Position numbers and translations under genes: made by a program. From Nitrospira sp. (GTDB taxonomy: Bacteria > Nitrospirota > Nitrospiria > Nitrospirales > Nitrospiraceae), in contig JABFSU010000110.1 of NCBI GenBank assembly GCA_013140455.1, forward strand, positions 1-39,292: a stretch of DNA of 39,292 bases, given 5' to 3'. The first letter of the stretch is position 1. Every line of letters starts with the position of its first letter. Shown here piece by piece: positions 1-8,229 of this stretch. Below the pieces are notes generated by a model. It was not told the DNA's origin. It was given only the letters and a program-made list of their open reading frames with translations, and ran no database searches.

Positions 1-82
1 GCTGACCCTGGAACATACGTCCCTCGTTAGGTCCCTTGGCTTTGCGTCCCACCCTCTCAGGTGGTTTGCCTTTGTCACATGG
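1..82 (-). promoter_or_regulatory. Cyclic di-GMP-I (GEMM-I) riboswitch aptamer
   Basis: Read on the minus strand, this stretch has the hallmark blocks of the class-I c-di-GMP aptamer. They are GGCAAACC, then a CCACC/GGGTGG stem capped by a GAGA (GNRA-type) loop, then GGGACGCAAAGCC, then a GGGACCTAAC segment that matches the tetraloop-receptor side. TGAC near base 74 can pair with GTCA near base 4 to close P1. The aptamer ends at or just beyond the left edge, so the expression platform and the controlled gene lie outside the window. A possible extended -10 (TGCTACACT) lies about 50 bases upstream on the minus strand, but I see no good -35. The class is known to bind c-di-GMP; the regulated gene cannot be named. 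Confidence 0.82.
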
Positions 83-499
83 TCGGCATTGATCGGGATT
101 GACCAACCCAACCGCTATTCGAACTGGTTTAAGTGTAGCAGATTCTGCGGGGGCACAGTGCAGCTGACCTGCGAAGAAGCAGCAGCAACCAGCCTCAAGG
201 AGCGGCGGAAAATCTAGCGAGACTTTGCATGAAATGCTCACAGGATGCAGCAATGCTCTCCGGTGATTCCCGTATCCGGCTCCCCAGAATGAAGACTCAG
301 TCACGGCCGCTGCAGACCTACCACATCTTTCTGATGGTCAGGAAGGCATAAATTCTCTGACTGAATAGAACTAGCACGACTCATCAAAGCCGGATATCAA
401 CGGACACGAACCCTAAGGAAAGACGCTCAAGTTTGAGGATCAATCTACCGATTCATTAGAGCTGAATGTCCCTAGTTCGATCGAAGGGTCTGTGAGGAT
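83..499. other. Intergenic region between riboswitch and HD-GYP gene
   Basis: This 417-base stretch separates the leftward riboswitch from the rightward signalling operon, so it must hold two divergent promoters. I see no convincing -35/-10 pair for the rightward operon, no plausible open frame and no long repeat. Confidence 0.5.
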
Positions 500-1741
500 A
501 TGGCGTATCGTACAATTCCGCTGTTCGACCTGAAGGTCGGGATGTATCTGATCGGGGTGGACCGCTCCTGGCTTCACACGCCGTTTCTTCGGCATAAATT
601 TGAAATCAGCGCGCAATCTGAAATCGACACGTTGCGGGCATCGGGCATTTCGCAGGTGACGATCGATACGGACCGGGGGCTTGATGTCGCTGGTCCTAAG
701 GTAAAACCGGCTGATCAGGCCTCTGTGCTTGAGACTCAGGTAGGGGCGCCCAATCCGCCGGCTGCGAACTCCGCCCCTCTGGAACGTACGGCCGTGATGC
801 TGGCGGACAATCTTGCGCTGGCGAAGCAGCGGCGGACGGAGTGGATCAATCGGCTCAATCACATCTTCGACGGCACGCGGGCGACGGGGCTGGTGTCTTA
901 CGCAGAAGCCAGCCAGTTAGTTGATGAGATGATCGGTTTCATTTTCGAACGCCAGGCGGCCTGTTACGCCGTCATGGGGCTGCGGGAGCAAGACCCGACG
1001 TTGCATGAGCATGGACTCACCGTGTGCACGCTGTCTGTCATTATTGGGCAGGCGTTGTCCTATCCGCGAGACGTGTTGCAACATGTGGGCGTGGCCGCGC
1101 TGCTCCATGATGTGGGTCTTGTCCGTCTGCCCAAGAACATTCTGAAACGCACCAGGTCCATGCCGCCGTCTCAGCAAGCCCTCTATGATAGCCATCCGGC
1201 GCAGGGACTTGTGGTGTTGGAGAAAAGCGGGGTCCGCGATGCGGAGGTCCTGTCTATCGTCAAGCACCATCATGCTGCGCCGACGCTTTCGGCCGGTACT
1301 GAAGGGCAGCCGGAACAAGATCGGGTGTATGCTGCGCTCGTGGGGATTGTAGACCAGTATGATGAGTTGCTGACGGGCCAAACGGGCGGGCCACCCATGT
1401 CCTCCAATCAAGCGATGACGCAACTGTATCAACGTTACCGCAATCAGCCGTATTTACTCGATCAAGTGTCTTATCTGATCAGAGCCATAGGCGTGTTTCC
1501 TCTCTATAGTCTCGTGGCGTTGAAATCAGGGGAGGTTGGCGTCGTAGGATCCATTACCCCCGGGAAGGCTCACCTGCCAATCCTGTATCTCTGTCGGGAT
1601 GCGAAAGGCATGTCCTGTGTGCCACCCCAGGAGTTGGATCTTGCGCATGAGCCTGAAGGCGGACGAAGCATTCATGACATCCGGGACCCGCGACGGGAAG
1701 GGATCAATGTGGAAGAGATTCTGAGGCAGGTGGCTGCATGA
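500..1741 (+). CDS. DUF3391 / HD-GYP-like protein with degenerate GYP motif
   Basis: The 413-residue product resembles c-di-GMP phosphodiesterases of the HD-GYP class, which are cytosolic. Residues 1-62 match the DUF3391 N-terminal domain (IPLFDLKVGMYL, SWLHTPF). Residues about 140-350 form an HD domain with LLHDVG (H203, D204), a conserved HP at 232-233, HHH at 256-258 and VDQYDELLTG near 285. In true HD-GYP enzymes the last histidines are followed by an E and a GSGYP-like stretch. Here that part reads HHHAAPTLSAG, and the lysine after HDxG is leucine, so the GYP signature is gone. It may bind metal or nucleotide without the usual activity, or act as a signalling scaffold. It overlaps the downstream hybrid kinase by four bases (ATGA), so the two are probably translated together. 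The start fits the family's usual beginning, with GAGGA directly upstream. Confidence 0.85.
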   Translation: MAYRTIPLFDLKVGMYLIGVDRSWLHTPFLRHKFEISAQSEIDTLRASGISQVTIDTDRGLDVAGPKVKPADQASVLETQVGAPNPPAANSAPLERTAVMLADNLALAKQRRTEWINRLNHIFDGTRATGLVSYAEASQLVDEMIGFIFERQAACYAVMGLREQDPTLHEHGLTVCTLSVIIGQALSYPRDVLQHVGVAALLHDVGLVRLPKNILKRTRSMPPSQQALYDSHPAQGLVVLEKSGVRDAEVLSIVKHHHAAPTLSAGTEGQPEQDRVYAALVGIVDQYDELLTGQTGGPPMSSNQAMTQLYQRYRNQPYLLDQVSYLIRAIGVFPLYSLVALKSGEVGVVGSITPGKAHLPILYLCRDAKGMSCVPPQELDLAHEPEGGRSIHDIRDPRREGINVEEILRQVAA

Positions 1742-3669
1742 GCGCCCAGTTTCAACCGGAATCGAATGTACGCGGGCCGGGACAGCTGTCCTGGTTGCCG
1801 ACTCGAGAAGATGCCTTTCTTTTGATGGAATCGTCGGGTGATGCGGTCTTCGTCACCGACCGGATCGGGCGCATTCTGTCATTGAATCCGATGGCTCAGC
1901 AGCTGGTCGGACGCACCCGCGATGTGATCGGTCAGCCGTTTCAGGAGCTGATTGATTGCCGGTTGCCGGAGCCCCATGGAGAGGACGGCTCTCCATTCCA
2001 CCAGATGATGAGAACCGGGGAAGTGACGATGGTGTCATCCCATCAGTGGACGCGAGGGGATGGAACCCGGTTTGAACTCTCGACCACATTCTGGCCGAGA
2101 GTGCAGCTGGCTGAACGAGTGGGAGCGGTCATCGTTACGAGGGATTTGACCTTTGAGATGGAAGTGCAGCGAGATGTGCAGCGAGTGGCACGATTGGCCG
2201 AAGACTCACCGAATCCGATCGTCGAATTCGATGGTGCCGGGGGGATGCTCTATGCCAACAGGGCGATGGTGGAGCTTCTGACAGAATGCGGCGCGCTTGA
2301 GAGAGGGATCGAGGCGATGCTCCCTCCCGATCTTGAGGTGATTCTCAAGGACTGTCTCCGCACCCGCTCTGCGACCTGTCGCATTGAGCATGCGATCGCT
2401 GATCGAATTCTTGCCTGGTCGTTTTTCCCATTGGGTGATCTTGATCAGATTCGAGCCTATGGGTTGGATGTGACGGCCGACGTAGCATTGCGTCGAGCGA
2501 AAGACGTGGCTGAAGAATCTGCCCGGGCAAAGGGGATTTTCCTGGCCACCATGAGTCACGAACTCCGGACGCCGATGAACGGAGTGTTGGGCTGCACGCA
2601 GTTGTTACAGGATACGTCATTATTGACCGATGCACAACGGCAGTTACTCCAAACCATGCATCGCTCTGCCGAAGCACTGTTGGCTTTAGTGAATGACATT
2701 CTGGATTTCTCAAAGATCGAAGCAGGCAAGATGTCCCTGGAGACAGCGGACGTACATCTTCGCCCGCTGATCGATGATGTCATGACCCTCGTTTCCGAAC
2801 TGGCGAAGAAGAAGGCGCTGGCATTGACCGTAGACGTTGCGCCGGATGTGCCGGAAAGTCTCCGAGGGGACCCGGTGCGCCTGCGCCAGATACTCTTTAA
2901 TCTCGTCGGCAATGCGATCAAATTTACAGAGATGGGCAGCGTGGCGGTTTCTGTCACGTTGCAGCAAGCACCCTCCCATCTGCCGGATAGCATTCTGCTC
3001 GGGTGGAGAATCTCGGATACCGGTATCGGCATGACAGATGAACAGCAGACCAGATTGTTTCAGGCTTACTCGCAGGCGGAGACGTCGACCGCAAGGAAAT
3101 TTGGAGGAACGGGTCTCGGGCTGATGATCTGTCGTCAGCTTGTCGAGCTCATGGGGGGAGAGATTGCGGTCGAAAGCCGGACAGGATCAGGGACCACGTT
3201 TTCCTACACGACACTCCTGTTGCCGACGATTCAGCGAGAGCCTGTCGGCTCCGCGGTCGCTGAAGTGTCCAAGCCGGAGTCAAAGTGCGGTAGCCCGAAA
3301 CGCATCCTGGTCGCCGACGATAACGAGATCAACCAGGTGGTCGCGTGCAAGTTTCTCCAGAAGCTCGGCTTCGAAGTGGAGGTCGCCAGGAATGGCCGTG
3401 AAGCGGTAGAAGCGGCGTCGAGAACACCCTACGATGCGATCTTGATGGATTGTGACATGCCGGAGATGGATGGCTATGACGCCACCCGCGCGATCCGGCA
3501 GCGGGAGATGGGGCAGGAAAGACACCTTCCCGTCATTGCCCTGACCGGTCACGCTTCCGCAGAGGACGAACGAGTCTGCCTGAAAGCCGGGATGGATGCC
3601 GTACTCACCAAGCCGGTGACGCTTCCGGCACTGCGTGGGACCCTCAACCGAATCCTTCGGCGCGAATAG
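1738..3669 (+). CDS. Hybrid sensor histidine kinase (PAS-HisKA-HATPase-REC)
   Basis: This 643-residue soluble kinase has no membrane segment. Residues about 25-140 form a PAS domain (SGDAVFVTDRIGRILSLNP), and a weaker second PAS-like module follows at about 150-250. The HisKA domain contains SHELRTPMNG with phosphoacceptor H274. The HATPase domain has the N box (NLVGNAIKFTE, about 388-398), G1 (DTGIGM, 427-432) and G2 (GGTGLGL, 456-462). A C-terminal receiver (about 521-643) carries the acidic pair D527/D528, phosphoacceptor D571, T603 and K625. Phosphate can therefore pass from H274 to D571 and then perhaps to an external HPt, which is not in this window. It overlaps the HD-GYP-like gene by four bases, suggesting that this kinase and the upstream protein act on one signal. 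Confidence 0.93.
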   Translation: MSAQFQPESNVRGPGQLSWLPTREDAFLLMESSGDAVFVTDRIGRILSLNPMAQQLVGRTRDVIGQPFQELIDCRLPEPHGEDGSPFHQMMRTGEVTMVSSHQWTRGDGTRFELSTTFWPRVQLAERVGAVIVTRDLTFEMEVQRDVQRVARLAEDSPNPIVEFDGAGGMLYANRAMVELLTECGALERGIEAMLPPDLEVILKDCLRTRSATCRIEHAIADRILAWSFFPLGDLDQIRAYGLDVTADVALRRAKDVAEESARAKGIFLATMSHELRTPMNGVLGCTQLLQDTSLLTDAQRQLLQTMHRSAEALLALVNDILDFSKIEAGKMSLETADVHLRPLIDDVMTLVSELAKKKALALTVDVAPDVPESLRGDPVRLRQILFNLVGNAIKFTEMGSVAVSVTLQQAPSHLPDSILLGWRISDTGIGMTDEQQTRLFQAYSQAETSTARKFGGTGLGLMICRQLVELMGGEIAVESRTGSGTTFSYTTLLLPTIQREPVGSAVAEVSKPESKCGSPKRILVADDNEINQVVACKFLQKLGFEVEVARNGREAVEAASRTPYDAILMDCDMPEMDGYDATRAIRQREMGQERHLPVIALTGHASAEDERVCLKAGMDAVLTKPVTLPALRGTLNRILRRE

Positions 3670-3741
3670 GAATTGTCTCGACCTCATTGTTTTTAACAGA
3701 CTCTTCTTCCCAGGCCACTGGACGTATCGCATCTTCATCGG

Positions 3742-3760
3742 GTACGGTCTCGCACCGTAC
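3742..3760 (+). promoter_or_regulatory. Hairpin directly before the ribosome binding site
   Basis: GTACGGT and ACCGTAC form a perfect 7-bp stem with a 5-base loop. The 3' arm ends one base before the AGGGGAG ribosome binding site of the next gene. There is no T-tract, so it is unlikely to be an intrinsic terminator for the kinase gene. It may influence translation or mRNA stability of the DsbA-like gene. Only the stem is visible; the role is inference. Confidence 0.35.
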
Positions 3761-3774
3761 AGGGGAGACGACCG

Positions 3775-4341
3775 GTGGCGCCAGACTACCTGCTGTATAG
3801 CGACTTCAATTGCCCTTTCTGTTACGCCTTGCATGAGCGACTGCATGAACTGCAGCTGATCGATCGCTGTGAGTGGCGGGGTGTGCAACATGCGCCGCAT
3901 CTACCGCGTCCCATGAAAGCCTGGCAGGGTTCGCTGGGCGCTGAACTGCGGCAGGAAGTGGCGCTGGTGCAGCGGTTGGCGCCCGGGCTTCCGATCGCAT
4001 TTCCTCCCGGAAAACCGAATACCGGGCCGGCGATCGAACAAGCAGCGCAGCTCTTGAGAGAACGTCCCGCTGATGGAAGGGAATTTGTGAGACGGACCTA
4101 TCGCGCATTCTGGTGTAATGGAGAGGACATCTCAGATCCGGCGGCTCTCTCGCGGTTGGCGGAAGGACTCGGAGGAGGCGAGTCCGACGATGAGAGTCGA
4201 AAAATGCTTCAGGAATGGAACGCGGCCTGGCACGAGACTGGCCAGGCCGGAGTTCCCCTGGTGGTTTCACCGGGAGGCGTCTTGCTGGTCGGGTGTGTGC
4301 CGACCGAGCAGATTCAAGCGTTCTTCAGATTACATGACTGA
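3775..4341 (+). CDS. Cytosolic DsbA-family thioredoxin-fold oxidoreductase
   Basis: The 188-residue protein has a CPFC active-site pair at residues 13-16 within YSDFNCPFCYA, right at the N-terminus as in DsbA-like thioredoxin folds. A helical insertion follows, and the later segment GVPLVVSPGG (about residues 158-167) gives the cis-proline loop. There is no signal peptide, so it should act in the cytosol, like the FrnE or 2-hydroxychromene-2-carboxylate isomerase branch rather than periplasmic DsbA. The start is a GTG at 3775 with AGGGGAG seven bases upstream. The gene ends two bases before the end of the convergent DUF4139 gene, leaving no room for a separate terminator. The substrate is unknown. 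Confidence 0.78.
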   Translation: MAPDYLLYSDFNCPFCYALHERLHELQLIDRCEWRGVQHAPHLPRPMKAWQGSLGAELRQEVALVQRLAPGLPIAFPPGKPNTGPAIEQAAQLLRERPADGREFVRRTYRAFWCNGEDISDPAALSRLAEGLGGGESDDESRKMLQEWNAAWHETGQAGVPLVVSPGGVLLVGCVPTEQIQAFFRLHD

Positions 4342-4343
4342 CG

Positions 4344-6437
4344 CTATGTGATGTCGAGAGTCATGGCGTAGTTTTGCAGTTCCTGCCGTCGTTCCTCCTC
4401 CGTAGCTTTAAGCGCCTCGATCTCTTTCCGGAGTTTCTCCAGTTCCGTTTCCTGCTGGTCCAACTTCTTTACATAGCGATTGTATAGATCCGAGTTCTGC
4501 TGGAGCCGCTGCATGTTCTCGCGAATGCGGCCGTGCTCAGCCGTGATCTCGCCGATGCGTTGTTCGAGCCTGGTTCGTTGCGCGCGGGTGTCATCAAATT
4601 TGTTGCGCAGGTGCACAATCCGTTGCAGGGCCTCTTTGACTTTTGCACTGACCTCTTTTGCCTGTTGAAAATAGGCGATCTGATCGAGCCTGCTTTCCAT
4701 CAAGAGAATCGATTCCTGGATCGGGAGTGTCTCTCTCACGCGAAGAGTGGCTGTTTTCCCGGCATCCACAGTGACGCTGAAGCGATATAGATCTCTGGTC
4801 CGTTCCGGCGCGTCCTTCGGTTCGACCAGTTTCCAGTCGGCTCGATAGGGTTGCTCGATCAGGACGGTCTTGGGCTTCTGGTCGCGATTCCTGACGAGGT
4901 AGGTCCGATCCTCAACCAGACGGCGGGACACCAGCATTGTGCCCTTCTTGAGGGAGACGGTCGCGAGTTCCTGTGTACCGCCTTCGATCTTGGGCTCGAC
5001 TTCCGTTTTCAGATCGAGCGCATAGCTGATCAGCCGATCCTGTCCCGGCGCCAGATCCTGGATCTGCGCATCGCCGGCGTACGCGCCGCCATCGAATACT
5101 GTGATGGGGCCTTGCATCAGATGGAGCGCTGAACTGTTCTTAAGGCGGTAGCCGTTGAGCGGATGTTTTGCATTCACGGATTGGTTATAGACGGCGAGTT
5201 TCTGGCCCTGGAGCGATTGGCCGATGATCGGCAACAGCGCGCTCTGATGTTTGTCCAGCGTCACTGGTTGTTCCAAGCGATATTCGAACAGCTCCCCCTT
5301 GTCTTCGGCCATGGCCATGGATGCGACGCCCTGATCCATTCGCCCCATCTCCATGTCCGCGGCCATGGCCATTTCAGCCGGCGCATTGGCGCGGCCACCG
5401 GCAAAGTTTTCGGCCAGTTTCCCGAGGAGCCGTTCCTTCTTCATCTCACTCCTGGCCGGAGTGGCGGCAGCCGGTGATGCCAGCTTGGGCTCATCCATGG
5501 CGTCGCCGTAGGTCTGGGGCTTGAGATTCGCATAGAGTTCCGGTTGCACGACCGGGCGGGGATTGTAGAGCGGCTGATAGAGATCCATGGTGAAGGAAAT
5601 GGGCCGACCGGAAATAAGTGAGAGTTTCACATTCTGCCAATCCTGATGCGTCTGATTCTCCACGATGGCCCAGCCTTGCAGGTACGGCGCGTTGTCCTCA
5701 TCGAGAACCAGACGATAGGTCGTTTTCCAGACCGGTGTTTCAGTCAGATAGGCCACACGGGCCTGGCGGCTCCCCGTGCCGTTGAACAGAATGGAGACCG
5801 TCTTGCGTTGCGCATCGTGATGGCCGGCTAATGTGGCCAGGGCTTGCTGCAGTTCCGTGTTCAAGCCGGCATCCAATAATTTCACCCGCTGGATCTGCGC
5901 GAAGGGGAGTGAACGAAAGCCCTCGTCAGTCAGGAGGTTGAGATATTCCTGTTCGATGGTCCGACGAGTCTGGCCCTCGATGATGGATTCGGTTTTCTTC
6001 TCGATACCGAGGATCGTACCCAGCAGGGAATTGGGTGCCGTGACCTCGACCCGTTCGCCGCGGACCTGTGTCAGGATCTGGCCCATGGTCGGGTTGCCGT
6101 TCAAATTGATCCCGAAGCTGCCGAGGGTTTTCGTGACGGGATCGCGTGAGCCATAGGTGATGGTGGAAATCTTCCCGCCGCCAAAATCCTGGACCACGAG
6201 GCTCTTCAAGAGGTCGTTGATCTGATGTGTCTGGAGCCGCAGGTCCCACTGCGTCCGGTCGGTCACGGCGCCGTCATGCTGGAAGTAGCCGACCCCGCTG
6301 GAGTAGAGGATGATCTTGGACAAGGGCAGCGAAACTGCTGTCTCTGCGGCCGGGCTTGGCGGAGGAGCCAGGAGAGAGAAGAGACCGGCACAGGAGAGCA
6401 GGACCGGAGAGATGACCGCACGCCAGCCACGTCGCAT
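4344..6437 (-). CDS. DUF4139-family secreted protein with C-terminal coiled coil
   Basis: The 697-residue product begins with a signal peptide (hydrophobic stretch ending near PSPAAE). It then shows the typical opening of DUF4139 proteins (SKIILYSSGVGYFQHDGAV), followed by long beta-rich regions with VAYLTETPVWKTTYRLVLDE and GWAIVENQTHQDWQNVKLSLISG. Residues about 580-690 are charged and heptad-like (LEQRIGEI, ETELEKLRKEIEALKATEEE), indicating a coiled coil. A Met/Ala-rich linker (AMAADMEMGRMD) lies near residue 360. I chose the ATG at 6437 because GGAGG lies five bases upstream; the ATG at 6449 has no such site. Function is unknown; the protein is expected in the periplasm or cell envelope. 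It is transcribed away from the CoA-binding gene. Confidence 0.85.
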   Translation of the reverse strand: MRRGWRAVISPVLLSCAGLFSLLAPPPSPAAETAVSLPLSKIILYSSGVGYFQHDGAVTDRTQWDLRLQTHQINDLLKSLVVQDFGGGKISTITYGSRDPVTKTLGSFGINLNGNPTMGQILTQVRGERVEVTAPNSLLGTILGIEKKTESIIEGQTRRTIEQEYLNLLTDEGFRSLPFAQIQRVKLLDAGLNTELQQALATLAGHHDAQRKTVSILFNGTGSRQARVAYLTETPVWKTTYRLVLDEDNAPYLQGWAIVENQTHQDWQNVKLSLISGRPISFTMDLYQPLYNPRPVVQPELYANLKPQTYGDAMDEPKLASPAAATPARSEMKKERLLGKLAENFAGGRANAPAEMAMAADMEMGRMDQGVASMAMAEDKGELFEYRLEQPVTLDKHQSALLPIIGQSLQGQKLAVYNQSVNAKHPLNGYRLKNSSALHLMQGPITVFDGGAYAGDAQIQDLAPGQDRLISYALDLKTEVEPKIEGGTQELATVSLKKGTMLVSRRLVEDRTYLVRNRDQKPKTVLIEQPYRADWKLVEPKDAPERTRDLYRFSVTVDAGKTATLRVRETLPIQESILLMESRLDQIAYFQQAKEVSAKVKEALQRIVHLRNKFDDTRAQRTRLEQRIGEITAEHGRIRENMQRLQQNSDLYNRYVKKLDQQETELEKLRKEIEALKATEEERRQELQNYAMTLDIT

Positions 6438-6590
6438 GGGAGCCTCCATCGTAAAGAGTGTCGCTCTGGATCGATGCGATCCAGAGCGTAGGTGATATGA
6501 CCTATCCCGGATATGTCGTCAAGGGGCCGATCCTTTCACCCGCCTACGCAGGAAACCACCGCTGTGAAGTTGTGGAGGAGTGCGTAGCGG

Positions 6591-6696
6591 GTGTCCTCCG
6601 AAGCCTTGGCGAAGGAGGACACGCTTCGGCGGGTTCCGCCGAAGACACAAAAGGGACCACGGCTGCCCGTCCTCCGCAGTAGTCCGCTACGGAGGG
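6591..6696. repeat. Cluster of three REP-like imperfect palindromes
   Basis: The 322-base gap between the DUF4139 gene and the CoA-binding gene holds three consecutive hairpins. GTGTCCTCC (6591-6599) pairs with GGAGGACAC (6614-6622). CTTCGGCGG (6624-6632) pairs perfectly with CCGCCGAAG (6636-6644) over a 3-base loop. CCTCCGCAGTAG pairs with CTACGGAGG around 6671-6695 with a small bulge. No run of T follows any of them. The composition and self-complementarity resemble dispersed REP-type intergenic repeats. The remainder of the gap must contain two divergent promoters, which I could not identify. Confidence 0.5.
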
Positions 6697-6759
6697 TGGA
6701 TAAAGCCGTGGGGCTCCACCCGTTTTCCGTGGACCGTGGCTCATGGTAGGGTGGGGGCC

Positions 6760-7176
6760 ATGAATATGTCTGAAGGCGATACGATTCGACAGATTCTGGA
6801 GCAGTGCCGGACGATTGCCGTGGTCGGCGCGTCGTCCAATCCCGCTCGCGCGTCCAATCACGTCGCATCCTACATGAAGGCCCAGGGCTACCGGGTCATT
6901 CCGGTGAATCCCAATGAGCAGACCGTCGTTGGCGAGCAGGCCTATCCGTCGCTCACGGCTGTGCCCGGTCCTATCGATCTGGTGGATATTTTTCGCAAGT
7001 CGGAGGATGTCCTGCCGATTGTTGAGGAAGCCATTACGGTTGGAGCGCAAGCGGTCTGGATGCAGGAGGGAGTGATCAACGAAGTTGCGGCCCAACTCGC
7101 ACGAGAAGCCGGCCTTGCCGTCGTGATGGATCGCTGCTGGCTCAAGGCTCATGCGGCGTGGCGGTCATATGAGTAA
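6760..7176 (+). CDS. CoA-binding domain protein (YccU-like)
   Basis: The 138-residue protein is a single Rossmann-type CoA-binding domain. It opens with CRTIAVVGASSNPARAS, the nucleotide-binding loop of the YccU/succinyl-CoA-synthetase alpha N-terminal fold. It continues with YRVIPVNPNEQTVVGE and PIDLVDIFRKSEDV, and ends with AQAVWMQEGVINE and VMDRCWLKAH, all characteristic of this family. Members bind CoA or NAD-like ligands, but their reaction is not settled. The reading frame stays open upstream to 6580, but that part is the REP-like repeat, so I start at ATG 6760 behind GGGTGGGGG. It overlaps the following DUF4112 gene by eight bases, which suggests co-translation. Confidence 0.88.
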   Translation: MNMSEGDTIRQILEQCRTIAVVGASSNPARASNHVASYMKAQGYRVIPVNPNEQTVVGEQAYPSLTAVPGPIDLVDIFRKSEDVLPIVEEAITVGAQAVWMQEGVINEVAAQLAREAGLAVVMDRCWLKAHAAWRSYE

Positions 7177-7687
7177 TCCATCGGTCCCTCCTCCGCAAGA
7201 ATCCTCGGATGACGCAGCCCGCCGCCAGGCCCTCGTCGAGGCAGCAGAGTTATTGGCGAAAGTGTTGGACACCACGGTCAAGATTCCCGGCACATCTCTC
7301 TATCTCGGTCTGGATCCGCTGATCGGGCTCATTCCCGGCATCGGCGATATATTGGCCAACCTCATCGGGACGGTCATTCTGGGAATGGCGGCGCGCCTGG
7401 AAGTGCCGCGCATCGTCATCACCCGAATGAGTCTCAACCTCCTGATCAACGGGGTGATCGGCGCGATTCCCATCCTCGGCGACCTCTTCTCGGTCTGGTT
7501 TCGCAGCAACAGCCGGAATGCGGATCTGCTTCGCCAGGCGGCGACGCAATCAGCCAGACGCACCCACGCTGATTGGACCTACGTCGCCGGGATTATCGGC
7601 GGGACGGTGGCGCTGCTTTTGGGTCTCGTCGCATTCGTGCTGTGGATAGCGATCAGCCTCTGGAGCCGGTTTGCTGGAATACAGTAG
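7169..7687 (+). CDS. DUF4112 membrane protein
   Basis: This 172-residue protein matches DUF4112: LGLDPLIGLIPGIGDILANLIGTVILGMAARL followed by RMSLNLLINGVIGAIPILGDLFSVWFRSNSRN. The paired P-x-x-GD motifs and amphipathic helices are typical. A C-terminal hydrophobic segment (GGTVALLLGLVAFVLWIAIS, about residues 144-163) anchors it in the membrane. The start at ATG 7169 lies inside the end of the CoA-binding gene, an 8-base overlap. An in-frame ATG at 7151 would lengthen the product by six residues and the overlap to 26 bases. Family function is unknown. Confidence 0.85.
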   Translation: MSNPSVPPPQESSDDAARRQALVEAAELLAKVLDTTVKIPGTSLYLGLDPLIGLIPGIGDILANLIGTVILGMAARLEVPRIVITRMSLNLLINGVIGAIPILGDLFSVWFRSNSRNADLLRQAATQSARRTHADWTYVAGIIGGTVALLLGLVAFVLWIAISLWSRFAGIQ

Positions 7688-7777
7688 AGCGATGTTCGTG
7701 CGCGTCAAAACCCATCTTGTCCTTGGTCGGGCGCAACTTCCATGATACATCTGGAGCGGTTTATTCAAGGAGGGTGC

Positions 7778-8212
7778 ATGAACGGCTCGGATGTGACACA
7801 ATCGATTGAGGCAGGAAAACCCACAGAGTACGGAAAGGTTCTGGTTGTCGACGATGATCCTGCCGTCTGCCATGTGACCGGCCAGATGTTGGAACTCCAC
7901 GGCTTTCAAGTGTTGTACGCGGAAAATGGCGAGCAGGCGCTGGCGCTGTTCGACGAATATGACGATCAGGTGTCGATTCTGGTGGCGGATATCGTGATGC
8001 CGAAGATGTCCGGACCGCAATTGGCCCATCTGTTACGCATCCAGCGGCCGGAGTTGCCGGTGTTGTTTGTCTCGGGCCTGGTGTCGTACGCGAATTTCGA
8101 GGGCGTGATGGGCGGGTGGATGCTGAAGAAACCCTATTCTCCCTCCGTTCTGGCGTCGAAAGTCCGCGATGTGTTAGCGACGTTCGAATCGAAGTCCGGG
8201 ATGGTTTCCTAG
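7778..8212 (+). CDS. Single-domain response regulator (receiver only)
   Basis: The 144-residue protein is a stand-alone CheY-like receiver. It has the acidic pair in VLVVDDDPAV (D25, D26), phosphoacceptor D71 in VADIVMPKMSG, the switch serine S99 in LFVSG and K118 in LKKPYS. There is no output domain, so it either relays phosphate or binds a partner protein. The start is ATG 7778 with AAGGAGGG five bases upstream; the frame is open further upstream from an ATG at 7742 but that lacks a ribosome site. The histidine kinase at 1738-3669 has its own receiver and is not an obvious partner. Confidence 0.92.
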   Translation: MNGSDVTQSIEAGKPTEYGKVLVVDDDPAVCHVTGQMLELHGFQVLYAENGEQALALFDEYDDQVSILVADIVMPKMSGPQLAHLLRIQRPELPVLFVSGLVSYANFEGVMGGWMLKKPYSPSVLASKVRDVLATFESKSGMVS

Positions 8213-8229
8213 CCGACCCGGGTCGTGCG

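Noticed and set aside
8214-8225. Palindrome CGACCCGGGTCG between convergent genes
   Set aside because: It has no loop and no T-tract, so it would not act as a terminator hairpin; it may be chance in GC-rich DNA.
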